This document shows positions 19,499 to 28,988 of a DNA stretch of 64,000 bases, piece after piece. Within the stretch, counting starts at the first letter, position 1; every line of letters starts with the position of its first letter. Both the position numbers and the translations under genes were made by a program. The notes under the pieces are model-generated. The model saw only the letters and a program-made list of their open reading frames with translations. It was not told where the DNA came from and did not search any database. This DNA is from Tabrizicola aquatica (GTDB taxonomy: Bacteria; Pseudomonadota; Alphaproteobacteria; Rhodobacterales; Rhodobacteraceae): assembly GCF_002900975.1 (NCBI RefSeq), contig NZ_PJON01000001.1, forward strand, positions 806,001 to 870,000, given 5' to 3'.

Positions 19499-20626
19499 TC
19501 AGTCGACGTCGGCGAAATCGCCGCGCTTCTTGCCGCTGGCGTTCAGCGCCAACGTGGCGGCCATGAACCCGTCAAGATCGCCGTTCAGCACACCTTGCGT
19601 GTCCGACGTCTCGTAACCGGTGCGCAGGTCCTTCACCATCTGGTAGGGCTGCAGGACATAGGACCGGATCTGGTTGCCCCAGCCGGCATCGCCCTTGTTT
19701 TCGTGCGCTTCGTTGATCGAAGCGGTGCGGCGGTCCAGTTCCTGCTGGTAAAGCCGAGATTTCAGCGCCTTCATCGCGATGTCGCGGTTCTGGTGCTGGG
19801 ATTTCAGCGACGAGGTCACCACGATCCCGGATGGAAAGTGGGTGATCCGCACGGCCGAGTCGGTCTTGTTGACGTGCTGGCCACCGGCGCCAGACGACCG
19901 GAAGGTGTCGATGCGGATGTCCTTGTCCTGAACTTCGATCTCGATGTTGTCGTCAACCACCGGATAGACCCAGACCGAGCAGAAGCTGGTATGCCGCCGC
20001 GCCGCGCTGTCATAGGGCGAGATGCGGACCAGACGATGCACCCCCGCCTCGGTCTTCAGCCAGCCATAGGCGTTCTTGCCACTGATCTTGTAGCTGGCCG
20101 ACTTGATCCCTGCGCCGTCGCCTTCGCTTTCGGACTGCAGCTCAACGGTAAAGCCATGCGCCTCGGCCCAGCGGACGTACATCCGCGCCAGCATCGAGGC
20201 CCAGTCGCAGCTTTCCGTCCCGCCCGCACCGGCGTTGATTTCCAGGAAGGTGTCGTTCCCGTCCGCTTCGCCGTCCAGAAGCGCCTCAAGCTCTTTCGCC
20301 TCGGCCACCTTGACCAGATCGGACAGCGCCGCCTCGGCCTCGCGCACGATCTCGGTGTCACCCTCCATCTCGCCCAGCTCGATCAGCTCGACATTGTCCT
20401 TCAAGCCACCGGCCAGCATCTTGTAGCCGTTCACCGCATCCATCAGCGCCTGACGGTCGCGCATCAGCTTTTGCGCCTTGGCTGGGTCGTTCCACAGGTC
20501 CGGCGCCTCGATCATGGCGTCGAATTCTTCCAGCCGGTGCGGCGCGGTTTCCCAGTCCATCCGCTGGGCCAGCAGTTTCAGCGTCTTTTCGATCGCCTCG
20601 ATATTGGCTTGGGTTTCGGCGCGCAT
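19499..20626 (-). CDS. prfB: Peptide chain release factor 2
   Basis: RF2 (375 residues) terminates translation at UGA and UAA. The GGQ catalytic motif is in SGAGGQHVNKTDSAVRITH. The codon-recognition tripeptide, SPF in Escherichia coli, reads SPY here (VRISPYDSAARRHTSF). The gene is one open frame from ATG 20626, so there is no programmed frameshift as in E. coli. It follows PBP1A on the minus strand, with a GC hairpin between. The call is secure. Confidence 0.96.
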   Translation of the reverse strand: MRAETQANIEAIEKTLKLLAQRMDWETAPHRLEEFDAMIEAPDLWNDPAKAQKLMRDRQALMDAVNGYKMLAGGLKDNVELIELGEMEGDTEIVREAEAALSDLVKVAEAKELEALLDGEADGNDTFLEINAGAGGTESCDWASMLARMYVRWAEAHGFTVELQSESEGDGAGIKSASYKISGKNAYGWLKTEAGVHRLVRISPYDSAARRHTSFCSVWVYPVVDDNIEIEVQDKDIRIDTFRSSGAGGQHVNKTDSAVRITHFPSGIVVTSSLKSQHQNRDIAMKALKSRLYQQELDRRTASINEAHENKGDAGWGNQIRSYVLQPYQMVKDLRTGYETSDTQGVLNGDLDGFMAATLALNASGKKRGDFADVD

Positions 20627-20673
20627 GGGTCGGGTCCAGTCCTTGATCTTGGCCAGGGGTCATAAGGCTTTGA

Positions 20674-20695
20674 CCGCGCCCCGGCAAGGGCGCGG
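20674..20695. terminator. GC hairpin between PBP1A and prfB
   Basis: CCGCGCCC-CGGCAA-GGGCGCGG is an 8-bp stem in the gap after the PBP1A stop and before prfB. Read on the minus strand it is followed by only a weak TCAAAG tail. It may be a partial terminator or a mRNA-stabilising hairpin. Confidence 0.45.
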
Positions 20696-20714
20696 CCGGA
20701 TCGGCAGAGCAGGG

Positions 20715-23273
20715 TCAGTAAAGCCCGCCGGAAGAAACCGTGCCGAAATCGGCCTTCTTCGGAACGACGACTTGTTCACCTTCGGAATTGGTGATGGTGG
20801 TGCCGGCATCGCCGCCGCCTTCCCCCTCGCCATAGGCGAAAAGCGGCAGGTTCGACCCCATGGCAAAGCCGCCATCGACCATCGCGCCCAGGCCGAAGAT
20901 CGGCTCTTCGCCTTCGCGGAAGTATTCGGCCACCACGTTGTCGCCCGTGGCATCCGGCGGCAGTTGCTGGCCAGAGAAGCGGTCGATCTTGATGAAATAG
21001 CCGCCTGGGGGCACGGCGAACTTGCCGCCGCCGTATTTCTTGATCGCATCTTCCATGAAGTCCTGGAAGACCGGAACGCACAGCGTGCCGCCATAGGCGC
21101 GTTCGCCCAGCGTGCGGGGCTGGTCATAGCCGATGTAGCAGCCCGCCACGATGTTCGAGGAGTAGCCGACAAACCACACGTCCTTGGCGTCGTTCGTGGT
21201 CCCGGTCTTGCCCGCAATCGGCACCGGCAGATCCAGACGGCTGGCAGATCCGCGCGACACCACGCCCTCCATCATGCTGGTCAGCTGATAGGCGGTGATC
21301 GCGTTCATCACCCGCTCGCGGTTCGAGGTGATGCGCACCCCCTGCCCCGGCGCAAGGTCGGTGGCTAAGCAATCCTCGCACACCCGCTGGTCGTGGCGAT
21401 AGATCGTGCGGCCATAGCGGTCCTGCACGCGGTCGACCAACGTCGGCTCTACCCGCTCGCCGCCGTTGGCGAACATGGCATAGGCGGCGACCATCTTGAA
21501 CAGCGTCGTCTCCTGCGCGCCAAGCGAGTTGGCCAGAAACGGCCCCATCCGGTCATAGACCCCGAAGCGTTCGGCATAGCCGGCGACAGTCTGCATCCCG
21601 ATTTCCTGCGCGATACGGATCGTCATCAGGTTCCGGCTTTGCTCGATGCCCGTGCGCAGGGGCGTCGGCCCGTAGAACTTGTTCGACGCGTTCTTCGGCG
21701 TCCAAAGGCCCTGCGGCGTCTCGATCTCAATGGGCGCGTCGACGACGATGGTGGCGGGGGTGAACCCGCTGTCCAGCGCGGCAGCATAGACGAAGGGCTT
21801 GAAGCTGGACCCGGGCTGGCGCGTCGCCTGTGTGGTGCGGTTAAAGACCGAATCCTGATAGCTGAACCCGCCCTGCATCGCCAGGACGCGGCCGGTGTTC
21901 ACGTCCATCGCCATGAAGGCGCCCTGAACTTCCGGGATCTGCCGCAGCGACCAGCGGTTGAACGTGCCGTCGTCGTTCGTCACCGCCCGCACCAGCACCA
22001 CATCGCCGACCGAGACGAGGTCACCCGCCACCTTCGCGCGCGGACCCCGCTCCCCGCCTTCCAGCAGTTTGCGGGCCCAGGTCACGTCCTCGGCCGGGAT
22101 GAAATGGCCATCCTCATCCTCGGCAACGCCCTCGATGCCGATGCGGGCGGCGGTATCGCCGACCTCCAGCACCACGGCCGGGAACCAGGCGGGAATGTCG
22201 CGCGGCACTTCCAACGCGGCCAAGGCGGCGCGCCAGGTTTCCTCGGACCCCAGTTGATCGGACGGGATCACCTTGCCGGTCCCGCGCCACAGGCCCTGGT
22301 TTCGGTCGAACTCCTCCAGCCCGGCGCGCAGGGCAGCGGCGGCATCGGCCTGCAGGTCGGGGTCCACCGTCGCGCGGATCGTCAACCCGCCCGAGAAGAA
22401 CTCTTCCTCGCCGAAGGTGCCCGAAAGCTGGCGGCGGATTTCGTCGGTGAAGTAATCGCGCGGCGGCAGGCTTTCGCGGAACGCCTCGAAATCGCCGCCC
22501 TGCACGGTTTCCAGCGGAGCCGCAGCCGCCGCATCATGCGTCGCCTGGTCGATATAGCCGTTGTCCAGCATCTCGCCCAGAACGTAGTTCCGGCGCGCGA
22601 CGGCGTCGTCCTTCTGGCGCACCGGATGCAGGTTGCCCGGCCGCTGCGCCAGCGCGGCCAGATAGGCCACCTCGGCCGCCGAAAGCTCGGACAGGGTCTT
22701 GTTGTAATAGGTCTGCGCCGCCGCCGCGACACCATAGGAGTTTTGACCGAGGAAGATCTCGTTCAGATACAGCTCCAGGATCTTTTCCTTCGACATCGCG
22801 CCTTCGACGCGGGCGGCCAGGATGATCTCCTTGATCTTGCGCTCGGCGGTCCGGTCCGAGGACAGAAGGAAATTCTTCATCACCTGCTGGGTGATGGTCG
22901 AGGCCCCCCGCACCCGCTCGCCGCGGGTTTGCACGGCCTCGACCAGGGCCGCGACCATGCCGCGGGTGTCATAGCCGTGGTGGGTGTAGAAATTCTTGTC
23001 CTCGGCGCTGATGAAGGCCTGCTTCACCAGGTCGGGAATATCCTCGGCCGGGACGAACAGCCGCCGCTCGCGGGCGAATTCGTCGATGATCTCACCCTCG
23101 CCCGAGTAGATCCGGCTGATCGTGGCGGGGGTGTATTGCGACAGGGCCTCATAGCTGGGCAGGTCGCGGGAATACATGTAGAAGATGCCGCCGACCGTCA
23201 GCGCGGCAAAGACCATGCCCAGGGTCAGCGCGGTGAAGATGCCGCCCAGTACATTGCCGACGAAACGAAGCAC
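20715..23273 (-). CDS. mrcA: Penicillin-binding protein 1A (bifunctional transglycosylase/transpeptidase)
   Basis: An 852-residue class A PBP that polymerises and cross-links peptidoglycan at the inner membrane. An N-terminal anchor (GIFTALTLGMVFAALTVGGIF) precedes the GT51 domain, with EDKNFYTHHGYD and GASTITQQVMKNFLLS. A PCB_OB-like insert follows, then the transpeptidase with RQPGSSFKPFVYAAALD (the SxxK serine), SRN-type motif EQSRNLMTIR and KTGTTNDAKD. The start is GTG at 23273 with GGGGAG upstream. It lies just downstream of the amidase gene, an arrangement consistent with wall-synthesis co-expression. Confidence 0.95.
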   Translation of the reverse strand: MLRFVGNVLGGIFTALTLGMVFAALTVGGIFYMYSRDLPSYEALSQYTPATISRIYSGEGEIIDEFARERRLFVPAEDIPDLVKQAFISAEDKNFYTHHGYDTRGMVAALVEAVQTRGERVRGASTITQQVMKNFLLSSDRTAERKIKEIILAARVEGAMSKEKILELYLNEIFLGQNSYGVAAAAQTYYNKTLSELSAAEVAYLAALAQRPGNLHPVRQKDDAVARRNYVLGEMLDNGYIDQATHDAAAAAPLETVQGGDFEAFRESLPPRDYFTDEIRRQLSGTFGEEEFFSGGLTIRATVDPDLQADAAAALRAGLEEFDRNQGLWRGTGKVIPSDQLGSEETWRAALAALEVPRDIPAWFPAVVLEVGDTAARIGIEGVAEDEDGHFIPAEDVTWARKLLEGGERGPRAKVAGDLVSVGDVVLVRAVTNDDGTFNRWSLRQIPEVQGAFMAMDVNTGRVLAMQGGFSYQDSVFNRTTQATRQPGSSFKPFVYAAALDSGFTPATIVVDAPIEIETPQGLWTPKNASNKFYGPTPLRTGIEQSRNLMTIRIAQEIGMQTVAGYAERFGVYDRMGPFLANSLGAQETTLFKMVAAYAMFANGGERVEPTLVDRVQDRYGRTIYRHDQRVCEDCLATDLAPGQGVRITSNRERVMNAITAYQLTSMMEGVVSRGSASRLDLPVPIAGKTGTTNDAKDVWFVGYSSNIVAGCYIGYDQPRTLGERAYGGTLCVPVFQDFMEDAIKKYGGGKFAVPPGGYFIKIDRFSGQQLPPDATGDNVVAEYFREGEEPIFGLGAMVDGGFAMGSNLPLFAYGEGEGGGDAGTTITNSEGEQVVVPKKADFGTVSSGGLY

Positions 23274-23378
23274 CCGCCACTCCCCTTGATTGCCCGGCCT
23301 GCACTATACCAGACGCGGCCCGGCGTCAAAACCTTGGGCGGTCACTTTTGCGGGCGGTGGCGGGGAATTGCGCCACGG

Positions 23379-24575
23379 TCAGGGTTGGGCCGCGCCGCGC
23401 AGGGCGGCGTCCTCGTCCGCCCAGGCCAGAAGCGCCTGCCGCAGCGCCTCGGCCATCCGGGCGCGCCAGGCCGGATCAGTCAGCCGGGCAAAGTCGCGCT
23501 CGGAGGACAGGAACCCCACCTCCAGCAGGATCGAGGGGATGTCGGGCGATTTCAGCACCGAAAACCCACCCGATTGCAGCGGGTTGCGGTGCATCCGAAT
23601 GTCCGCGCCCTTGATCGCGGCCACCATCGCCTGCGCCAGCCGGTCGGTGCGCGGCCGGGTCTCGGTCCGGGCCATGTCCATCAAGACCTGCGCCACCACG
23701 TCGTCCTGATCGCTCAGGTCCACGCCGGCCAGCAGGTCGTCGCGGTCATGGCGTTCGGCCAGGGCGGCGCTGGCGGCGTCGGTCGCGTCCTCGGCCAACG
23801 TATAGACCGTTGCCCCCTGTGCCTCGCCCTCGGCCAGGGCGTCGGCGTGCAGCGACAGGAAGAGGTCGGCCTCGGCGCTGCGGGCGATCGAGGTGCGGGT
23901 CTCCAGCGGCACGAACACGTCCTCCTCGCGCGTCATCACCACGCTGAAACGGCCGTCGCGCAAGAGGACCTCTTTCAACTCGCGCGCGAAGGTCAGCATC
24001 AGGTCGGCCTCGGTCTGGCCCTCCCGTTCCGCGCCCGGGTCGATGCCGCCGTGGCCGGGGTCCAGAACCACGGTAATCGGCCCCCCTCCCTGCGGCAACA
24101 GCACCGGAAGCTCGGCCGGGTCGGGCGCGGCCCATTCCGGCAGGTCGGGACGCGCGGCCTCGGCCGCGAAGCTGGCCGGATCGGTCGGGACCAGGGCCAG
24201 CCGGATCGCCGTGCCAGAGGGGTCGGTCACCATCTCGGCCGCCGTCAGCCGGTGCGGGCCGGCCAGTTCCACCACCAGCCGCGACCAGCCGGGACGGAAA
24301 CTGCCCGCCCGCAGAGCGGTGATCGCCGGCGGCACCTCCAGCCCGGCGCTGCCGGTCCAGTCGATCTCGCGCGCGTCCAGGATCAGGCGGGGCGGCGCGT
24401 CCAGAAAGCGGATGCGCCAGGGCGCGGGCTGCGAGATCGCCAGGTCCAACGCCAGCCCCTCGCCCGTCGCCGTGACCGAGGATGCCGCCGCATCCAGCCG
24501 GGCCAAAGCCGACAGCTCCTGCGCGGGGGCCGGGACGGCAAGGACAATCAGCAGGGACAGGATCAGCGCACGCAT
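23379..24575 (-). CDS. N-acetylmuramoyl-L-alanine amidase (AmiC-like, AMIN domain)
   Basis: A 398-residue periplasmic amidase that cuts the stem peptide from MurNAc during septum splitting. MRALILSLLIVLAVPAPAQ is the signal peptide. An AMIN-like beta domain occupies about residues 25-150. The Amidase_3 domain shows VVLDPGHGGIDPGAERE (zinc His), the Glu after it (EADLMLTFARELKE), LFLSLHADAL (second His) and LLEVGFLSSERD (catalytic Glu). The start was moved from 24713 to 24575 so that the signal peptide is N-terminal. It is upstream of PBP1A in the same direction. Confidence 0.92.
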   Translation of the reverse strand: MRALILSLLIVLAVPAPAQELSALARLDAAASSVTATGEGLALDLAISQPAPWRIRFLDAPPRLILDAREIDWTGSAGLEVPPAITALRAGSFRPGWSRLVVELAGPHRLTAAEMVTDPSGTAIRLALVPTDPASFAAEAARPDLPEWAAPDPAELPVLLPQGGGPITVVLDPGHGGIDPGAEREGQTEADLMLTFARELKEVLLRDGRFSVVMTREEDVFVPLETRTSIARSAEADLFLSLHADALAEGEAQGATVYTLAEDATDAASAALAERHDRDDLLAGVDLSDQDDVVAQVLMDMARTETRPRTDRLAQAMVAAIKGADIRMHRNPLQSGGFSVLKSPDIPSILLEVGFLSSERDFARLTDPAWRARMAEALRQALLAWADEDAALRGAAQP

Positions 24576-24630
24576 GGCGCGTTCATGCCCCTTGCCCGGG
24601 GAAAAGTAAATTCGGCCACGGCAGAAAGCC

Positions 24631-24678
24631 GCGAAGATCACAAACGGGCGACGATGGGAGACCCGCCTTGATCTTCGC
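24631..24678. promoter_or_regulatory. Spaced inverted repeat in the divergent amidase/DsbA gap
   Basis: GCGAAGATCA (24631-24640) and TGATCTTCGC (24669-24678) are perfect 10-bp inverted arms separated by 28 bases, with an inner CGGG/CCCG pairing. The 169-base gap carries the promoters of both divergent genes, so the repeat could be a regulator site or an RNA stem in the DsbA leader. No known regulator box is matched. Confidence 0.45.
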
Positions 24679-24744
24679 CGCGCGCGCGCCCATCCTGCGC
24701 GCCGCCGCCGCATCGGTGCGACCGGCCTCAGATGGAGACCACGG

Positions 24745-25491
24745 ATGCCCCCGATGCGCCGCCTTGCCGCCGCCGCCCTGGCCGCAGGCCTGATGACCCT
24801 GCCCGCCCAGGCCGAGATGACCCCGGAAGAGCGCGCCGCCTTCCGCGAGGAGGTCCGCGCCTATCTTCTGGAGAACCCCGAGGTTCTGATCGAGGCGATG
24901 GACATCCTGCAATCGCGTGAGGATCAGGCCGCCGCTAACCGTGACCTCCAGATGCTTGCCGAGAACGCCCAGGTGATCTTCGAAAGCCCCGACGACTGGG
25001 TCGGCGGCAACCCCGAGGGCGACATCGTCCTGGTCGAATTCATGGACTATCGCTGCGGCTATTGCCGCAAGGCCTATACCGAGGTCGAGGAACTGGTGAA
25101 ATCCGACGGCAACATCCGCTTTGTGGTGAAGGAGTTCCCGATCCTCGGCGAGGCTTCGCTGCTTTCGTCCCAGTTTGCCATCGCGGTGCGGCAGTTGCAC
25201 GGGGATGCGGCCTATAAATCGGCGCACGACGCGCTGATCGCGCTGCGGGGCGAGCCGACGGTCGACACCCTGGGCCGGCTGGCCACCGATCTGGGGTTCG
25301 AGGCGCAGCCGATCCTGGACCGGATGGATGCGCCCGAGGTCATGTCGGTGATCCAGGCCAACCATGCGCTGGCCGACAAGATGGAAATCTCGGGCACCCC
25401 GACCTTTGTCCTGAAGTCGATGATGCTGCGCGGTTATGTCCCGCTGGAAGCAATGCGCGAAATCGTGGCCGAGGTCCGGGCCGAGGGCTGA
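24745..25491 (+). CDS. DsbA-family periplasmic thiol oxidoreductase (Com1-like)
   Basis: A 248-residue exported thioredoxin-fold protein. MPPMRRLAAAALAAGLMTLPAQA is the signal peptide; an N-terminal helical segment (about residues 25-75) precedes the DsbA domain. The active site is FMDYRCGYCRKA with Cys104 and Cys107, and the cis-proline loop is SGTPTFVL. The helical N-extension and CGYC site fit the Com1/ScsC-type group rather than classic DsbA. It likely oxidises or isomerises disulfides in exported proteins. No DsbB is adjacent. Confidence 0.85.
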   Translation: MPPMRRLAAAALAAGLMTLPAQAEMTPEERAAFREEVRAYLLENPEVLIEAMDILQSREDQAAANRDLQMLAENAQVIFESPDDWVGGNPEGDIVLVEFMDYRCGYCRKAYTEVEELVKSDGNIRFVVKEFPILGEASLLSSQFAIAVRQLHGDAAYKSAHDALIALRGEPTVDTLGRLATDLGFEAQPILDRMDAPEVMSVIQANHALADKMEISGTPTFVLKSMMLRGYVPLEAMREIVAEVRAEG

Positions 25492-25523
25492 CCCCGACCC
25501 GCCTCGGGGCCGGGGCCTGCGCG

Positions 25524-26732
25524 TCAGGTTTCGGCAAAGCCAGGCTCGGGGCGCAGCAGGTGCAGCGCCCAAAGCCCGCCCCCCAGCGCAACCAAAGCGC
25601 CGCCCACGACCGCGAAAGTCCCCGCCAGGCCGAAGGCCGCCACCAGCGGCGCCGACACCAGCGGCGAGGCAAACTGCCCCAGGAAGAACGCCGTCGTAAG
25701 CAGGCCCGAGGCGCGACCCCGCATCGTGGCCGGCACCCGCGCCATGAACCAGGTCGTGTAATTCGGCATCGAGATCCCCATGCCCAGCCCGGCGATCATC
25801 GACCCCGCCAGCACGCCATGCCAATCGCTTGCCATGGCATGGGCGACGAACCCCGCCCCGATCAGCACGAAAGACAGCCCGAAGATCGTCATCGCCGACA
25901 ACCGCGCCCGGATGCGGCCATACATCAGCGATACCGGGGCCGAGACGGTGACCAGCGCCGCCATCAGCGCGCCAACCACCAGCGGGCTGGTGGTCCCCAG
26001 CGCCTCCAGGTGAAACGGCAGCCGGGTTGGCGTGATGTAGAACGCGGCCTGGAACAGGAACGCCAGCGGCGCGATGAAGGCAAAGGCGGCCCAGGGAAAT
26101 CGCTCCGCCGTGCTTTGCGCCGGTTTCGGATGGTCACGCTCGGCCGCGATGCGGCGGGCATGGGGGCCAAGCGCGGCGAAGGCCAGGAAGGCAATCGGCA
26201 GGATCAGCGCATAGACGGCAAAAGCCCCGCGCCAGTGGTAGCTGGCCAGAAGCCCGCCCAAAAGCATGAACACGATCCCCGCCCCCGAAATCGCCGCCCC
26301 CTGCATCCCCAGAAACCGCGCCCGCGCCGGCCCCTGCCACAGGTCGCTGGCCCAGGTCATCCCCAGGTTCATCGTCCCCGCAACGCCCAGCCCCAGCGCA
26401 AGCCGGCCCACCAGCATCGCCCACAGGCTCTCTGCCCACAGCCCGGATGTGCCCCCGACCGCGTAAAGGACTGCCGTCAGCAGCAACAGCTTCTGCCGGT
26501 CCCAGCGGTCGATCAGCACCCCCATCAGCCCCGCGCTCAGCACGATGGCCAGCGAGGGCAGCGTCACGATCAGCCCGGCCAGCGTGTCGATATGCGGCAC
26601 GTCGGCATAATGCGCACGCAAGCCCGGCAGCGACGAGGCGACCGTGGCATTCGCCATGATCGTCATCGATGCCAGGCCCAACACAGCCCATGTTACCGCC
26701 CGCGTCGGCGGCTTGTCCTCAATCCGGTCCAT
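25524..26732 (-). CDS. MFS transporter divergent from a LysR regulator
   Basis: A 402-residue carrier with about twelve helices, opening MDRIEDKPPTRAVTWAVLGL. The loop GVLIDRWDRQKLLLLTAVLY is MFS motif A. Start 26732 was chosen because it puts the first membrane helix close to the N-terminus; longer readings overlap the divergent regulator. It sits head-to-head with a LysR gene 88 bases away, the usual arrangement in which the regulator controls the carrier. Likely an exporter; substrate unknown. Confidence 0.82.
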   Translation of the reverse strand: MDRIEDKPPTRAVTWAVLGLASMTIMANATVASSLPGLRAHYADVPHIDTLAGLIVTLPSLAIVLSAGLMGVLIDRWDRQKLLLLTAVLYAVGGTSGLWAESLWAMLVGRLALGLGVAGTMNLGMTWASDLWQGPARARFLGMQGAAISGAGIVFMLLGGLLASYHWRGAFAVYALILPIAFLAFAALGPHARRIAAERDHPKPAQSTAERFPWAAFAFIAPLAFLFQAAFYITPTRLPFHLEALGTTSPLVVGALMAALVTVSAPVSLMYGRIRARLSAMTIFGLSFVLIGAGFVAHAMASDWHGVLAGSMIAGLGMGISMPNYTTWFMARVPATMRGRASGLLTTAFFLGQFASPLVSAPLVAAFGLAGTFAVVGGALVALGGGLWALHLLRPEPGFAET

Positions 26733-26820
26733 CCGAAAGTCCTTGATCTGCTCTTGCGCATCATGCCGAAATCCACAATCCTGCACCAGACCGTCATTCC
26801 TGCAAGGTGTGTCCACATTA

Positions 26821-27711
26821 ATGGATAATGACCTCGACCTTTCCGCCCTCCGCGGCTTTCGCGCTGTTCTGCGCGAAGGCTCGTTCTCGGCTGCGGCCCT
26901 GGCGCTGCGTGTGCCGAAATCGACGCTGTCGAAACGCGTGGCCGACCTTGAGGCCGACCTGGGGGTGCGGCTGATCGAACGCTCCACCCGCACCCTGCGC
27001 CCGACGCAAGAGGGTGAGGTTCTGGCCGCCCGCGCCGACCGCCTGCTGGGCGAGGCCGAGGATATCCGCCGCGCCCTGGGCGAATCCGGCGGCACCCCGC
27101 GCGGTCATCTGCGACTGGCGGTGCCGCAGGTGATCGGCAACCTGTTGCTTGGTCCCATCGCCGCCAGCTTCCGCCGGCTGCATCCCGAGGTGACGCTGGA
27201 GATCCACTTCCTTGACCGCACGCCCGACCTTCTGGAAGAAGGCTTCGACGGCTGCATCCGCTTTGGCCCGCTGGAAGATTCCAGCCAGGTTGCCCGGCGC
27301 TTGCTGCATGGGCAGGCGATGCTGGTGGCCGCGCCCAGCCTGCCCGACCTTGCAACCCTTCACCACCCGACCGACCTGCTGCGCTTTCCGCTGGTGGGGC
27401 TGGCGATGATCTGGTCCGGCGGGCTGCCGCTGCAGAACGGCGCCGAGGAGGTCACCCTGCCCTATGCCCCGCCGCTGCGGCTGGGGTCACACCTGGCCGT
27501 GCGCGATGCCGTCGTGGCCGGGGCCGGGATCGCCGCCCTGCCAGGTCTCATCGCCCGGGCCGAAATCGCCGAGGGTCGCCTGGTCCGCGTCCTGCCGGAC
27601 TGGTCGACGCCCCGCAAGGCGATCTACTTCGTCTATCCCTCCGCGCAATCCGTGACTGCCCGCCTGCGCGCCTTCATCGATCACCTGGCGCAAGAGCTGG
27701 GCGAGGATTAG
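26821..27711 (+). CDS. LysR-family transcriptional regulator
   Basis: A 296-residue DNA-binding protein. The N-terminal winged helix (LDLSALRGFRAVLREGSFSA, then KSTLSKRVADLEADLGVRLI) is typical LysR; the rest is the periplasmic-binding-like effector domain. The ATG at 26821 is the family start; an in-frame ATG at 26644 would run through the promoter of the divergent MFS gene. It probably controls that carrier and itself. Effector unknown. Confidence 0.9.
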   Translation: MDNDLDLSALRGFRAVLREGSFSAAALALRVPKSTLSKRVADLEADLGVRLIERSTRTLRPTQEGEVLAARADRLLGEAEDIRRALGESGGTPRGHLRLAVPQVIGNLLLGPIAASFRRLHPEVTLEIHFLDRTPDLLEEGFDGCIRFGPLEDSSQVARRLLHGQAMLVAAPSLPDLATLHHPTDLLRFPLVGLAMIWSGGLPLQNGAEEVTLPYAPPLRLGSHLAVRDAVVAGAGIAALPGLIARAEIAEGRLVRVLPDWSTPRKAIYFVYPSAQSVTARLRAFIDHLAQELGED

Positions 27712-27717
27712 GCCCGG

Positions 27718-27787
27718 CCTCCGCTCGTCGATGACTTCGTCACTCCTCGCTGCCCCTCCGACGAGAAGACGAAGTCGCACGAGGAGG
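27718..27787. terminator. Imperfect long hairpin between convergent lysR and ispG
   Basis: The arm at 27718-27741 (CCTCCGCTCGTCGATGACTT onward) pairs imperfectly with 27768-27787 (GACGAAGTCGCACGAGGAGG); GACTTCGTC/GACGAAGTC is an exact 9-bp core. Placed between two convergent genes it is likely a shared terminator, although no clear T-run follows on either side. Confidence 0.5.
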
Positions 27788-27793
27788 GTCCGG

Positions 27794-28918
27794 TCACTCC
27801 GCCGCCAACTTCTCGGCCGCCTCGATCTCGGCCGCCTTCTTCTCGACCAGTTCGACGATATGCTCGACCATCCGGTCATTGGCCAAGGTGTGATCCTGCT
27901 TGCCCGCAAGGTAGACCATCCCCTTGCCCGCCCCACCGCCGGTAAAGCCGATGTCGGTCATCAGCGCCTCGCCCGGGCCGTTCACCACGCAGCCGATGAT
28001 GCTCAGGCTCATGCTGGTGGTGATATGGGCCAGCCGCTCTTCCAGCGCCGAGACGGTCTTGATCACGTCGAACCCCTGCCGCGCGCAGGACGGGCACGAG
28101 ATGATCGTCACCCCCCGGTGCCGCAGACCCAGCGACTTCAGGATCTCGAAGCCGACCTTGACCTCTTCCACCGGATCGGCGGACAGGCTGACCCGGATCG
28201 TGTCGCCGATCCCGGCCCAAAGCAGGTTGCCCAGCCCGACAGCCGACTTCACCGTGCCCGAGACCAGGCCCCCCGCCTCGGTGATCCCCAGATGGATCGG
28301 CGCGTCGGTGGCATCGGCAAGCTGCTGATAGGCCGCCGCCGCCAGAAACACATCCGAGGCCTTCACGCTGATCTTGAACTCGTGAAAATCGTTGTCCTGC
28401 AACAGCTTGATATGATCCAGACCGGATTCGACCATGGCATCCGGGCAAGGTTCGCCATACTTCTCCAAGAGGTGCCGCTCCAGCGACCCGGCATTCACCC
28501 CGATGCGGATGCTGCAGCCGTGGTCCTTCGCCGCACGCACCACCTCGGCCACGCGGCGGGCGTCGCCGATGTTGCCGGGGTTGATCCGCAGGCAGGCAGC
28601 CCCCGCCTCGGCCGCCTCGATGGCGCGCTTGTAGTGGAAATGGATGTCCGCGACGATCGGCACCGGGCTTTCCGCCACGATTTCCTTCAGCGCGCGGGTC
28701 GAGTCCTCATCCGGGGTCGAGACGCGGACGATATCCGCACCCGCCACTGCGCAACGCTGGATCTGCTCGATCGTCCCGGCGACATCCGTCGTCAGCGTGT
28801 TGGTCATCGTCTGCACGCTGATCGGCGCATCGCCGCCCACCAGCACCTTGCCCACCCGGATCTGCCGCGAGGGCCGGCGCTGGATGTTGCGCCAGGGGCG
28901 GATGGGATTGTGGGTCAT
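27794..28918 (-). CDS. ispG: 4-hydroxy-3-methylbut-2-en-1-yl diphosphate synthase (flavodoxin)
   Basis: IspG/GcpE (374 residues) carries out the penultimate step of the MEP isoprenoid pathway, turning MEcPP into HMBPP with a 4Fe-4S cluster. It starts [20 protein letters not shown] and has the TIM-barrel motifs [11 protein letters not shown] and [10 protein letters not shown]. Cluster ligands are Cys275 and Cys278 (ISCPSCARQ) and Cys310, with Glu317 (CVVNGPGEA). It lies downstream of the rodZ-like gene on the same strand, 70 bases away. Confidence 0.97.
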   Translation of the reverse strand: MTHNPIRPWRNIQRRPSRQIRVGKVLVGGDAPISVQTMTNTLTTDVAGTIEQIQRCAVAGADIVRVSTPDEDSTRALKEIVAESPVPIVADIHFHYKRAIEAAEAGAACLRINPGNIGDARRVAEVVRAAKDHGCSIRIGVNAGSLERHLLEKYGEPCPDAMVESGLDHIKLLQDNDFHEFKISVKASDVFLAAAAYQQLADATDAPIHLGITEAGGLVSGTVKSAVGLGNLLWAGIGDTIRVSLSADPVEEVKVGFEILKSLGLRHRGVTIISCPSCARQGFDVIKTVSALEERLAHITTSMSLSIIGCVVNGPGEALMTDIGFTGGGAGKGMVYLAGKQDHTLANDRMVEHIVELVEKKAAEIEAAEKLAAE

Positions 28919-28988
28919 GGGTCAGGCTCCGCTGCGATGCTGCGGTGAAGGATAGGCGCAGCCGCGCCCGGCGGCAACGGGGCGCGCA

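Noticed and set aside
21393-24671. A 1092-residue open frame on the plus strand
   Set aside because: It is antisense to both PBP1A and the amidase, which have complete catalytic motifs; the frame is a product of high GC codon bias.
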